From NCBI RefSeq assembly GCF_964340395.1, contig NC_135567.1:13537091-13601090 (forward strand): a stretch of DNA of 64,000 nucleotides, written 5' to 3'. This DNA comes from Glandiceps talaboti (Eukaryota > Hemichordata > Enteropneusta > Spengelidae). Below, in pieces: positions 30,362-40,570 of the stretch; positions within the stretch are counted from its first letter, which is position 1, and each line of letters opens with the position of its first letter. A program made the position numbers and the translations under genes. The notes below the pieces were generated by a model that saw only the letters and a list, made by a program, of their open reading frames with translations, had not been told where the DNA came from and searched no databases.

Positions 30362-33300
30362 TATATACTTAATTTAGTCCCAGACAAGAGGGGGGGGGCC
30401 CGGGGGGTTTAGGGCTGGGGTAAAAGATAAGCCGACATAAACTATTTTGAATGTGAATGGTTCAACCGACTTTAGGACGTCCTCGGTGTTTGACTTCAGC
30501 ATAGAAGCACTGAATACGCACACACAACCCATTCTGTATCATTCAATTTCTACGTCCCTAAAGTAACCCCTTCCTACCATACCCTACGGTGTTGTCCACT
30601 CCAAAGGGCACTTTCATGAACATCGATATTAACCCTTTGCTTCCTGTACAGCTTAGAGGGTATAAGACCCCCTAGTGCCTGGATTTTTTTAGAAAAACAA
30701 TGCCAATATGCATTGATAAATGTTAAATTGCTCTAATTTTGTTTCTATGGTAACTAGTTTAGACAGTGTATGGTAAGTATGTTACAAATCATCAACATTT
30801 TATAACAATGTATCAATATTTGAATTTTGCTACTTTTATGCAAATTTTATGCAAATTATCAGCTCTAAGGATACCTGCTTACCTCTGTCCCTACTATTCT
30901 TTACTGATTTTTTAATTAAATAAAGCTAATTTACTCACCACTAGTGTCTTTATTTATCCCCCTTATATGACTGACTATTCTGACTAGGTTTTTTTTCTTT
31001 TTCTAGCTAGTTCCCTTCCAGCACAAGCAGGATCATCATAAGAATAGTCCTTCATGTAGTGATAACGATGAAAGCATGGGACAGGACACATCCTAACTTT
31101 GCACACAGAACAAATGTACTTGGTGTCTTTTCTCTGTTTGTGTACTTGGCACTTCGATGAAGTGTCTAAAATTCCTGGTGCATGTTGCAATTGATGATTA
31201 AATCTGGCATCCTCACTTTGAGTAATGCTCTTCCTACCCGGCCTCTTCACAAAAGAGCGACCACCAATAAGCTCTTCACACAGTTGCCCTCTGAACTGAC
31301 GAAGGGTTGGTGGCTTATTGGGGTTGGCTTTCTTGTTTAAAATGTAAGCATTGACAATGCATACTTCTAAGATGTACCAAAAGATCTGCATGTACCAAGT
31401 CAGCCCCTTCATATGCCGTTTGTAGGTGGACAAGCGTTGGTCAGCTAGATCAACGCCTCCCATGTACTTGTTGTATCTTTCAACAACTACTGGGCGTTGA
31501 ACTAGCTGACGTTCCCATGTGCCACGGACCTTGACAGCTCTGATGATGGGTGTACTGTCATCACTTATAGGTAAGGTAGTTAGAGTATTCACTACCCTAG
31601 AATCTCTCCAAGCTGTTGCAGTTAGTCTGCCTTTCTGCCAGTGTACAAACTCTCCACGAGTAAGACGCTTAACTACTGTGCTAGTGGGTTTCATTTCTGT
31701 GGGTAGTCCCTGTCTGTTTGGCCTAACAGTTCCACAAGCTAGTATTTTTTTACCTTGAAGCTTGGTAAACAGTGCTGGACTAGTATAGTAATTATCACAG
31801 TACACTTCGTGTCCTTTGTTGTAATATGGACGGGTTAGATTCATGACTACACTTTCTGTTACAGAGCCCTCACTAACTTGTAGTTCTTTCCCTTGGTAAA
31901 CTTTCAAGTTCAACACATACCCGGAAGTTGACTCTGCTAGGTTGAATACCTTTATTCCCCACTTAGTAGGTTTGTTTTTGATGTATTGTTTGAATCCCAG
32001 CCGACCTTTAAATTTAATCATACTTTCATCCAAGGCTAGCTGTCTCTCCGGTGAATACATAGCTCTAAATCTCAGCAATATTCTGTCAACTACAGGTCGT
32101 ATTTTACCAAGCCGGTCATACATAGGGTCATTCCGGTCTGTCACTAATGTTTCGTTGTTGACAAAATGCAAATAACGAAGTATCTGGCAATACAGTAGAC
32201 GGGGCATGTGTCTTCCGAAAGCTGGGGTTTGAGTTAACCAGTTTTGAGACCAATATTCTCGAAATGACCCTTTCTTATCGACTAACCCCATCGCGAGAGT
32301 AAGCCCAAGAAATACTTCGAACTGATCGGTAGTTATATCAACCCATTCAGACCTTCTGTTTTCAAGGTCACTACGTTTCTGACTAGCGTAACGGTTGGTC
32401 TCGGTTACGATGTCGCTAATCAACTCTGGGGTGAATAAACATTCGAACACTTCTCTAGCTGATTTACCTGACAAATCTTCCTTTATTTCGGGAGTTTCAG
32501 TGAAATCAAAGTTACCCTGTTCATCAAATTCACGAGACCATTCAACGTCGCTGTCATTTCCGCTACTAGAACTGTCGAGGTCAGAGTTCGTGTCACTATC
32601 TTGATTGTTTATATTTCCGAGTTCTAAGTCCGATCCTATTTCGTCGTCGCTATCCCTATGTAATCGTAGCCTGGCTAAAGGAACGTCATCCTCTATATCT
32701 GACTCTGTAAAACCTTCAAAATCTGACTCTGAATCTGATGGTGAGAGAAAAATGTCCGCTACTCTATTCCATGATCTAAGTTCGTCGTCAGCTGACGCCA
32801 TTTTAAAAGTTCCGGGGTGAAAATTTACATCAAAGTTCAAAACACCCGCTCAAGCTTCCATGTTTGGCGGTAGATCACCGATAAATTACATATCATTATA
32901 AAGCTGACGTCAGTCCCTAGCTAATTGAATTGGTTATACCCCCCTATAAGAGAAAATGACGCCAATTCACGTGTCAAAGGTTATGTAGGGTTAGGGACCT
33001 TATAAATACGTATTTATACGTATACGGTCTCTATGGGAAGTGATCGAGCGTACGGATAAAGACGCCCTCGGGCGGCAAAGGGTTAAGTATGTGTTCTTTT
33101 CGACTGTTCTCCCTGGTCGTCTTGATCTATTCTGTATAATTTGTTCATTATTTTCTTCACTTGAGTTTCTAAGTTTATTAAAATGGCCCTGGTTTACAAA
33201 GTTCAACCTTCTTGAGCAACAAATGTAGGAATGGTAGAAAGAGAGAGAATATGGCTTGTTTGATGGTTTGAGTGGAGTGAGAGCACTTTGGCTTTGGATC

Positions 33301-36300
33301 AAAAGCCTTACCACCTTTCGTGTATGAACCCGAACTAACTCCAAGCCGTGATTTGTTTTGGCTTAACAGATTAATCCTTATTTCGGCCCTGGGCCACTTT
33401 GGTTTTGAGTGTGAACGAGGTATAAGTAAAAAACAAAAACCCAGAGTACGACTACGTTCACACTCAAATCCAAAAGTGGCCCAGGGCCGACATAAGGATT
33501 AGCCTGATAAGCCAAAAAATGTTACGACTCGACTTACATTCATGAAAGGTTTTTGCGTTTGACCCGACCTAACATTCCAAAGTCATAGCACCCTCATTCC
33601 AACGTAATGGCGGCCGTCGGACAACCACAAGCAAGGTTGTTCTCTCTTTCTTTTATTCTTACGCTTTTTACACTCAAGAAGGTCGAACTCTGTTAAACAG
33701 GTCATTGAATACATGGTATTTTTTTAATTATTTCATAAATACAGCCATATTCTCCACAGTGTGACGTAATACAGGACAAAAAGAAACACCCGTATACCCC
33801 TGTTCTACAGGAACTACTTTGAGAGTGCATATATTTCGCCGGGATATTTCGTAATACATGTACTCAAATCACTGCCGGTACAGTGTAGTTTATGTTTTTC
33901 TTGCAAAAAGTGGCATGTCGGCAATATTTTATTTAGATTGGGTAGAACATTATCAATGTTATAAAATTTTATTGAGTCTAGAAGTGCATATGACATTCGT
34001 TTCGGCTGCCGGATTCAGTTGACGGTACGGAACCCAGCTGACGCAGTGACAGCACTGCACTGTAAAGTTCTGATATGCGCTGTCCTTTAGATGTCAATAT
34101 CTAATAATTTAGACCGAGAGTAATGATTCTACGAACTATCAATGTAAATATCTCAAGAAATTTTCTTGTGACGTACTTGCGATGATTTGTTTGTAATCAA
34201 AACATCGGAAGTCAGAGACCAAACGAAAAGTGAGCAGCTGTATCAGCGCGAGACGGTCAGGTCATCACACTAATTTGCATATGACCTCATAATGTTTTTG
34301 TTTTTTCGCTGACACAAATATAGTTCGATAAAACATCCCAATTATAATTTGTGATCTAGTTTCAAAAAAATATTGTTATATTTATCGCTTTGTTTATGAG
34401 ATAAATATATAATCCCATGGTACCCACGTTAGTGTTACGTCATAATTCTACTCGTAGGATGGGCAGACTTTTATAAATTCTCGCCTACTGCTCGAGTTTA
34501 TATCAGTCCGCCCATCCTAATCGTAGAATTATGACGTAACACTAACTTGGATATCATGGGATTATATATAAATAGGTGTGCAAATACTGGGTTGATTTTA
34601 CCTGTTTCCTGACACCTTGAACAGCTTTTGTTTTTTTCTTTCCTCCAAGTCTTTCCTACCGTCTTCATCGTCACCCCCATCACTGGAGTCGTGATCACTG
34701 GGAAAATGCTTTGGTCATTTACGCCTGTTGAAACAAAAGTTTTGTATGTGAAAAGTAAATTATCATTCACTAGGCTTGCGAAATCTGGATAAGATGAGGT
34801 CTTGTGGTGCAGGATGCCTATGTATTTGATTTTAAAAAAAGGCCAACCCAACTTTTCATTAGTAGAAATGTGTAGAGGACATTTTTCAAGGATTTTTTTT
34901 TTCATGCTTGCATCGATCTCTTTTATTTACTGGATCTATGATTCAACAAAGAAATCAAATTGACATGGCCCTAGTCAACACTTCATTTCAATTATTGTAT
35001 ATGATGCTCAACCTGTGCATCATTTTGTTTTCCCCTATGGGCATCACCTAATAATACTGTAACAATGTACACATGTTGGTTGACTGACACTGAGAGCAAT
35101 ACGGTACGTTTGTTCCCTCAGGACTAGCCAGTCACACCAAAACAGTCTCGTTTCCTCCGAGGGCATAGCCCAAGGGGAAACAAGACTGTTTTGGTGTGAC
35201 TGGCTAGTCCTGAGGGGAACAAACATACAACGTTGCATGAATAATGTCAGTCGACATGTGTTTTATAACACACCAAACAAGAATCAGAAGTTTCGCTGCC
35301 AATACTGGTTGCGGCTGCAGACAAGAAAGCCATTGTTTACAAACAATTGTTGGGCTATGCAAATGTCGTCTGCATGCACACGCATGAGATGACGTTGTTA
35401 CCAGGCAACAACCGATGGTCATGTTTCCCTTGGGGAACATTACCACATACTTTTTGACTGGTACGTCATTGATCGTGGAACAGCGCGATATGATTCTGAT
35501 CACGTGGTGTGTCATTGACCAATAGCAATGCATATTAGATATGATCATGAGGTCTGGATAGGATGACATCTTGTGTTATAAGATAAGTTGTAGACTGCCT
35601 AAGATTCCTATGTTTGTGATAAGGCCCAGCTAAAAATTCATGATTGACATTTTTTGTACAATACATAAAGTTGGCTTTACAGCTCTATACCTCCGTCATT
35701 GGTCCTCTTCAGAGGTGGCAAGGTCACTGAGGCCATCTTCTGCCTTTTTACAGGCCTTGCGTGCCCGCTCAAAGCTCTCTATATTGACAGGAAAGATACA
35801 TATCATGTCTCAAAGAAGTCACAAAAAGGGTACTTCAGGAATATATTTCATAAATGTATATTATCAGTCTAAGAGTAAAATCTCCACACCAATTAAGATA
35901 TGTCTCTTTCCTAATTTTTAGGGTTTTAATGTTTTCTCACATTATTGATTTAAAGATAACTTCTAACAGATAAAATGACAGAATAATCTTGGGATGGTCC
36001 AGTCATTGTCAGAGGGAGCACAGAAGACACCATCAACTTGAGAATAAACAGTTAGTTACTGCTGTCCTTCAGATGATTAAATACATAGCTAGTAATACAT
36101 CCTTTACCTCTAACTCTAAATGTTCCAAATTTCAATAAAATACTGCAACTACTTATAACACACACCAACCTGTTTCTTTTAAGAGCTGCACGTCATAGCT
36201 TTCCCAGCCTGGTTGGGAGGGTTCCAAGTTCATGATCATATTGGTAAACTTCAGGCCTTTGTGTGGTGGCCACCAACACTGTTTGAGGTCCTTGCCATAA

Positions 36301-36352
36301 AGCCAGGATCTTGGCACAACATCAACTGTGTTGTCAGTTGGAAAAAGGACGA
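28890..36352 (-). CDS. DUF4806-type gene, multi-exon, with in-frame stops
   Basis: Minus-strand exons: 36170-36352 ('LFPTDNTVDVVPRSWL...CWWPP'), 35691-35778 ('ESFERARKACKKAEDG'), 34602-34697 (acidic 'DHDSSDGGDDEDGRK'), 29956-30121 ('LSTLGGVSSKDVVERIMVAM...SIATIIK'), 29432-29548 ('EADCEAAIKNWLKYASDRDGG') and 28890-28966 ('QARKFKALNLNLDSSDDEQE', stop). The N-terminal valine-proline-SWL/WPP segment, acidic linker and C-terminal 'LGG...NW.GK' domain match the organisation I know from DUF4806 proteins, which are common and often transposon-linked in invertebrates; their molecular role is unknown to me. Phases fit across the junctions. TGA occurs in frame near 35698 and at 29457-29459 although coding-like sequence continues after both, so the gene may be decaying. 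The first coding exon is not found. A piggyBac element sits in the 30122-34601 intron. Confidence 0.6.
30321..30367. repeat. (TA)n microsatellite
   Basis: Short TA array in the intron of the DUF4806-type gene, followed by G/C runs at 30390-30407. Confidence 0.85.
30633..33082 (-). mobile_element. Complete piggyBac transposon with TTAA target sites
   Basis: TTAA at 30629-30632 is followed by CCCTTTGC; the far end reads GCAAAGGG followed by TTAA at 33083-33086. This is the canonical piggyBac arrangement: 4-bp TTAA duplication and 5'-CCCTTTG termini. The element is about 2.45 kb and carries one long transposase frame in the middle. Insertion is in an intron of the DUF4806-type gene, same strand. 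Nothing in the element looks broken. Confidence 0.93.
30984..32801 (-). CDS. piggyBac transposase, apparently intact
   Basis: The start chosen is the ATG giving 'MASADDELRSWNRVADIF', about 605 residues. It lies 13 codons inside the longest frame (32840), because the upstream codons add nothing family-like. Order: acidic N-terminus rich in D/S (the usual disordered region), DDE_Tnp_1_7 core with 'LALDESMIKFKGR', 'YCDNYYTSP' and 'NKYMGGVDLADQR' supplying the three aspartates expected of piggyBac transposases, then a C-terminal cysteine-rich zinc domain ('CQVHKQR...CSVCKVRMC...CFHRYH') that binds the element's ends. It ends 'ARKRKKT'. The enzyme excises and inserts the element at TTAA sites by a hairpin mechanism. 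Uninterrupted frame, catalytic residues and matching termini make recent or current activity plausible. A domesticated gene is less likely because the termini are intact. Confidence 0.93.
   Translation of the reverse strand: MASADDELRSWNRVADIFLSPSDSESDFEGFTESDIEDDVPLARLRLHRDSDDEIGSDLELGNINNQDSDTNSDLDSSSSGNDSDVEWSREFDEQGNFDFTETPEIKEDLSGKSAREVFECLFTPELISDIVTETNRYASQKRSDLENRRSEWVDITTDQFEVFLGLTLAMGLVDKKGSFREYWSQNWLTQTPAFGRHMPRLLYCQILRYLHFVNNETLVTDRNDPMYDRLGKIRPVVDRILLRFRAMYSPERQLALDESMIKFKGRLGFKQYIKNKPTKWGIKVFNLAESTSGYVLNLKVYQGKELQVSEGSVTESVVMNLTRPYYNKGHEVYCDNYYTSPALFTKLQGKKILACGTVRPNRQGLPTEMKPTSTVVKRLTRGEFVHWQKGRLTATAWRDSRVVNTLTTLPISDDSTPIIRAVKVRGTWERQLVQRPVVVERYNKYMGGVDLADQRLSTYKRHMKGLTWYMQIFWYILEVCIVNAYILNKKANPNKPPTLRQFRGQLCEELIGGRSFVKRPGRKSITQSEDARFNHQLQHAPGILDTSSKCQVHKQRKDTKYICSVCKVRMCPVPCFHRYHYMKDYSYDDPACAGRELARKRKKT
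33355..33517. repeat. Fold-back inverted repeat
   Basis: Arms 33355-33418 and 33453-33517 are inverse copies with few mismatches ('ggccctgggccacttt' against 'aaagtggcccagggcc'), with a loop of about 34 bp. It is probably a small MITE or fold-back element. Confidence 0.85.
34405..34570. repeat. Fold-back inverted repeat
   Basis: Arms of about 60 bp: 34405-34464 and 34509-34570 ('agtgttacgtcataattcta' against its complement), loop about 45 bp. It lies next to exon 34602-34697 of the DUF4806-type gene. Confidence 0.85.
35107..35225. repeat. Fold-back inverted repeat
   Basis: Arms 35108-35158 and 35172-35225 ('ctagccagtcacaccaaaac' against its complement) are almost perfect, with a loop of about 12 bp. 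Confidence 0.88.
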
Positions 36353-36410
36353 CTGCGTCGGATAAGAATGAATAACAAAGATAAACCAATGTGACCATGG
36401 CTTTTGTCTT

Positions 36411-36452
36411 ACCTTGGAGGAATTATACTGACAGTATAATTCCTTCAAGGTC
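36411..36452. repeat. Short perfect palindrome
   Basis: 'accttggaggaattatactg' faces its near-exact inverse with 1-2 bases between. It lies 60 bases upstream of the first recognised exon of the DUF4806-type gene. Confidence 0.7.
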
Positions 36453-36529
36453 TTACACTATCCATTACTGATAATACTTCAACAGCAAACACAGGCAAAG
36501 AGTTGGGTTATCAGCCACTGCACAAACCA

Positions 36530-37632
36530 CAGGGGCCATAGCGAGCATGTAATCGATCGATCGATCGATTGATTCATTATTTGGTCGAATGATTGATTGA
36601 TTGTTTTTTCCTTCTATCCCTGGCTACTTTTCGGGCTACAGATGGTGTAGCCGATAATGACATGCAAATCATATGCAAGTCTACCAAGTTCCAACTCCCT
36701 AATGTGGAGTTATGAACCTGTATCACCCATGTTGTCTCTCAGCACACAGTCTCTATACAGAGGGACTGTGCTCAGCAGAACTACTTCTGAAACATTGAAT
36801 GGGTCAATCAGAACAAGTTACTGCCTTCTAGCCCAAGGCCTAACTTGGTAACTAAGTAAGTTGGTAACTTGGAATGGGCCACCTTCTACCTTAGATTAGA
36901 GATCAAACCCTAACTTGGTAACTAAGTAAGTTGGTAACTTGGAATGGGCCACCTTCTACCTTAGAGATCAAACCCTAACTTGGTAACTAAGTAAGTTGGT
37001 AACTTGGAATGGGCCACCTTCTACCTTAGATTAGAGATCAAACCCTAACTTGGTAACTAAGTAAGTTGGTAACTTGGAATGGGCCACCTTCTACCTTAGA
37101 GATCAAACCCTAACTTGGTAACTAAGTAAGTTGGTAACTTGGAATAGGCCATGGCACCCCTACCTTAGATGCCAAGCCCTAACTTGGTAACTCCAGAAGT
37201 AAGTTGATAACTTGGAATGGGCCACCCCCTACCTTACAGCCCACGCAGTAAGTTCATCATACCCCCCCCCCCCCATGATTTTTTTCTTTTTTTCGTGTAC
37301 CCTATTTTCGTGTCGGCTACACTGTCTATATGCCTACTTTTCTCTCTTTCAACTGTATCTTTACTATATAAACAAAGACACCTTGTCAATTGTTCTCTTC
37401 TTATCTAAATTAAAACACCCCTAATCCCATGATCGGTTACAGTGAAAATGTTCATTATGCCTAATCTTTTGGCAGATAACACCCTATACAAACAATCAAT
37501 CATGCATAAACTAGTATCATATACTAGTTGAAAGAGAGAAAAGTAGCCAGGGAGAGAAGGAAAAAATAATCAATCAATCATTCGACCAAATAATCAATCA
37601 ATCAATCGATTACATGCTCGCTGTCCCCTGTG
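36530..37632. mobile_element. ~1.1-kb non-autonomous DNA element with ~100-bp TIRs
   Basis: Left terminus 36530-36632 and right terminus 37537-37632 are inverted copies, beginning CACAGGGG, then 'agcgagcatgtaatcgat', GATT-rich repeats and 'ccctggctacttttc'. The 7-bp direct repeat CACAAAC flanks both ends. The interior holds a tandem array (36837-37240) and no transposase frame. Termini and flanking duplication are loosely hAT-like, but the superfamily is inference. Confidence 0.75.
36837..37240. repeat. Tandem array inside the TIR element, ~6 copies
   Basis: The unit of 65-71 bp contains 'cctaacttggtaactaagta' and 'cttggaatgggccacc'. Units alternate between a 71-bp and a 65-bp form that differ by a 'ttagatt' segment, so a two-unit block was amplified. 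Confidence 0.9.
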
Positions 37633-37639
37633 CACAAAC

Positions 37640-40360
37640 TTTACTATTAGCTCCAGTAGCGGACTGCTAATCCTGCACATCTCAAACACTGAGCATGAAA
37701 GAAGGGTTATACTTCCATGAACTTAGTCAACATTTTGACAGTTAATAAAGGGCATAATTAGAGTTATCTAGTGGAATACACAATGTATATACATCTATCA
37801 ATGTTCTCATGACTAAGTTACTAACTGTTCCCATGACTATACAATAGACATGTATGGAGTACAGGAATTCTGTAGATTTAAAATGTAATGTTGCCTAGGA
37901 GAAAACAAACTTTTCCTCTCTGACTGAACTTGGTGGAGTTGTGAGGAACACATACTAGTATAGAATGGTTATGCATAAAGTTTGAATCATGCAGCATTTA
38001 CAATAAACCCAGGATGAATTTATACCAGTACCTCATAAATATGGTACAACATAATAGCGCGAGATCTATATATTTTGGAACCAGTGTCTGAAAATTAATG
38101 TTTCAATGTATGTGCAATTATTGCAGGAAATTTGTCTTGCTTGTAGAACAGATGCATGTAACTGAATCAGATATATATCACACACAAAAACAAACTGCAA
38201 TGTCAAATTGCAGATCCAGAAAATATAGCCTGGTACTAGCGGTAGCCTGAATCCATCACACACAAAAACAAACTGCAATGTCAAATTGCAGATCCAGAAA
38301 ATATAGCCCAGTAGCCTGAATCCATATTACATTAATCAACAGACAGAGGAAGTGACTACATACACTCTCAAACCACTATAAACCACTAGTCTGAGATACA
38401 GCGTGTCTTTTTTGGATCTATAAATCCCAAACTCAGTTTATATTGGGTAAAACAGGGTACAAAATTGTCAGCACAAAGACTATTAAATTCAACTATCATT
38501 GGGAAATTTCAGGAATATCCACAGAGTACATTTTTTATCTAAACACAAATTATCATTATTTTTATGCCGATGCACCTATTTGTAGGTAAAAATAATGATG
38601 TAAGATAAAAAAATGTAACTGTTTTTGTTAATTTGAGATGGGATTGACCAAAATGAAATTTACCTTTCTTTTTAGGAACAATAATATTTTTGTGTAAAAA
38701 CTCTGATTGTCATATGCACTATGTATGTGCCGACTCTGCAACTCAGACCTTGTTTGGTTCTTGCTACATGTGTACATCTGTATCACTGGGCAGTGTGCAT
38801 ACTTTGTACAAACACAAAACACATATAATATTGTGTCACTGTTTTGTATACTACATAACAATGAGCATGCATGCTTATTGGTTGAAAGAGTGGAAAGGCC
38901 AGAGGTCAACTTTAGCATAATTCTGCTGAAGTTGTACCACATACAACAACTGGTAAAAGTACGGTGCCACACATTGATACATAGTTTTAGCCAAGTTTTC
39001 ACTTATTTTCACATTGGCATGTAGCAAGTTACCTAGCTATAGCAGCCTTTGCAAAGGAGATCTCTTTTCTGCCATTTTTGGTGTAATTTTAACCGAAGAT
39101 GATCTCATGTCTACGTCTACTGATGGTTCCACAATAGTGGTTTCTCTGTTTGACCATGGCTGATATTACTTCCATGATCTGATCAACTTTTGGTCAAAAT
39201 CAAGTTCACTGGAACAACAAAGGTAAGAGTGACAATTTTTATCATTATTCTTGACATGTGGCAGATTGTGCTAGGGCTATATTTCTAGTTCAAGTACTGT
39301 TTTTTGAAACTTTTCAAACTCTTTAATATATGCAGCAAATCCATGCATTTCTTCAATAGTGACTAAATACTTGGTGGTAGAACTGATTCCAAACTTTCCA
39401 TATGTGACCCCAGTATGTCTGTGATGTTACAAATGTTTATTAAGATCTTGGCATTGCCATGTGTTGTTTCAGGATATTTTGAATAGACCATGGTAATTTA
39501 TCCCAAAAACAGTGGAGAGGTCTACTAGCTATTGTCTATGTTTATCTTTAGATAGATGTTGTCACACATTGCCTGAATAGACAATGAGATACTTATTACT
39601 TCAGTGCATCTTTTGTCCTTGCAACTTGACTGTACAAGAGAAACAAAAGAAAAGGTGTAAAATACTAAATATGCATTTTATAGTTGAGAAGACAGACAGA
39701 ACAGCTGTTACTGGTATCTTTCTTGATGCTGTAATGAACCCGTTTTTCCATGAGTCCCAGCTGACTTGAGATCCTCATGTAAATATTAGATAAACAATTA
39801 GGTTGTTTGCTGAAAACAAATCTTTTAGTATGACCATATCGAAATCACACTTGTAAATTTTATCCATTATCAGATACTCATCTGGTTGATCAATACATTT
39901 GATGCAATTGTTGTAATGTTCAATAACAAACTTTTTACACCATTCATTTTTTGTAATTTTTGCAGTCACTGAGTTACAAACACAGACTTAGTCAAATTGT
40001 TTTGCATTGATTTTCCAAATAGGAAGCAATGATAAAAATGTTTTATAAATGAAAAATCCAATATAAATGCCCGGTCCTCATTCATATGGCCACTTTTAAT
40101 TAATTGACCATTTATTTGAATATTCATTATGAAGACTTGGGGTTTCAAATGATATTCTTGAGTTAGAATTGAAATCAATCCAGGATTACTTACAGTGCTA
40201 CAAAACTTTATTGCAATAAATTAATGAATTGAAGCAGTTCATCAATTGTCATTTTTACCTTTGCTCCTAACATGGCAGTATTACTTCAATGCTCATACAT
40301 ATGAAATCTTACGTATCACTACAAACACCATTTATTTGTAGAGATGCTGTAACTTATATA
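37640..40360. other. Long interval without recognised genes
   Basis: AT-rich sequence. A direct duplication is visible at 38167-38229 and 38253-38310 ('aaacaaactgcaatgtcaaa'). I saw no splice-bounded coding segment of a known family on either strand; frames at 38628-39024 overlap on opposite strands and lack family features. Confidence 0.4.
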
Positions 40361-40368
40361 GCTTATAT

Positions 40369-40570
40369 ATCTGCTAAGACAGTGCTCTATACCGCAGTGG
40401 CAGAGCGCAATAGTTTTGGTAGTACTGGAACTCTTTCTTGGTTGTAACTCGGAGTTTCACGCATAGTGCGTGATGATAGTGTTGTCTGATGATCGCACTA
40501 TGCGTGAAACTCCGAGTTACAACCAAGAAAGAGTTCCAGTACTACCAAAACTATATATATATATTTATAT
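40369..40570. mobile_element. TA-array-associated module with a perfect 60-bp hairpin
   Basis: 40369-40416 is a module also present at 52699-52744 and 52870-52915. Here it is followed by two perfectly complementary 60-bp arms, 40411-40470 and 40494-40553, with a 23-base loop, then 'aaaactatatata'. The hairpin occupies the slot that holds only a few bases at the other two loci. No protein frame is present. Either an unusual mobile element or a hairpin RNA source is possible. Confidence 0.7.
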
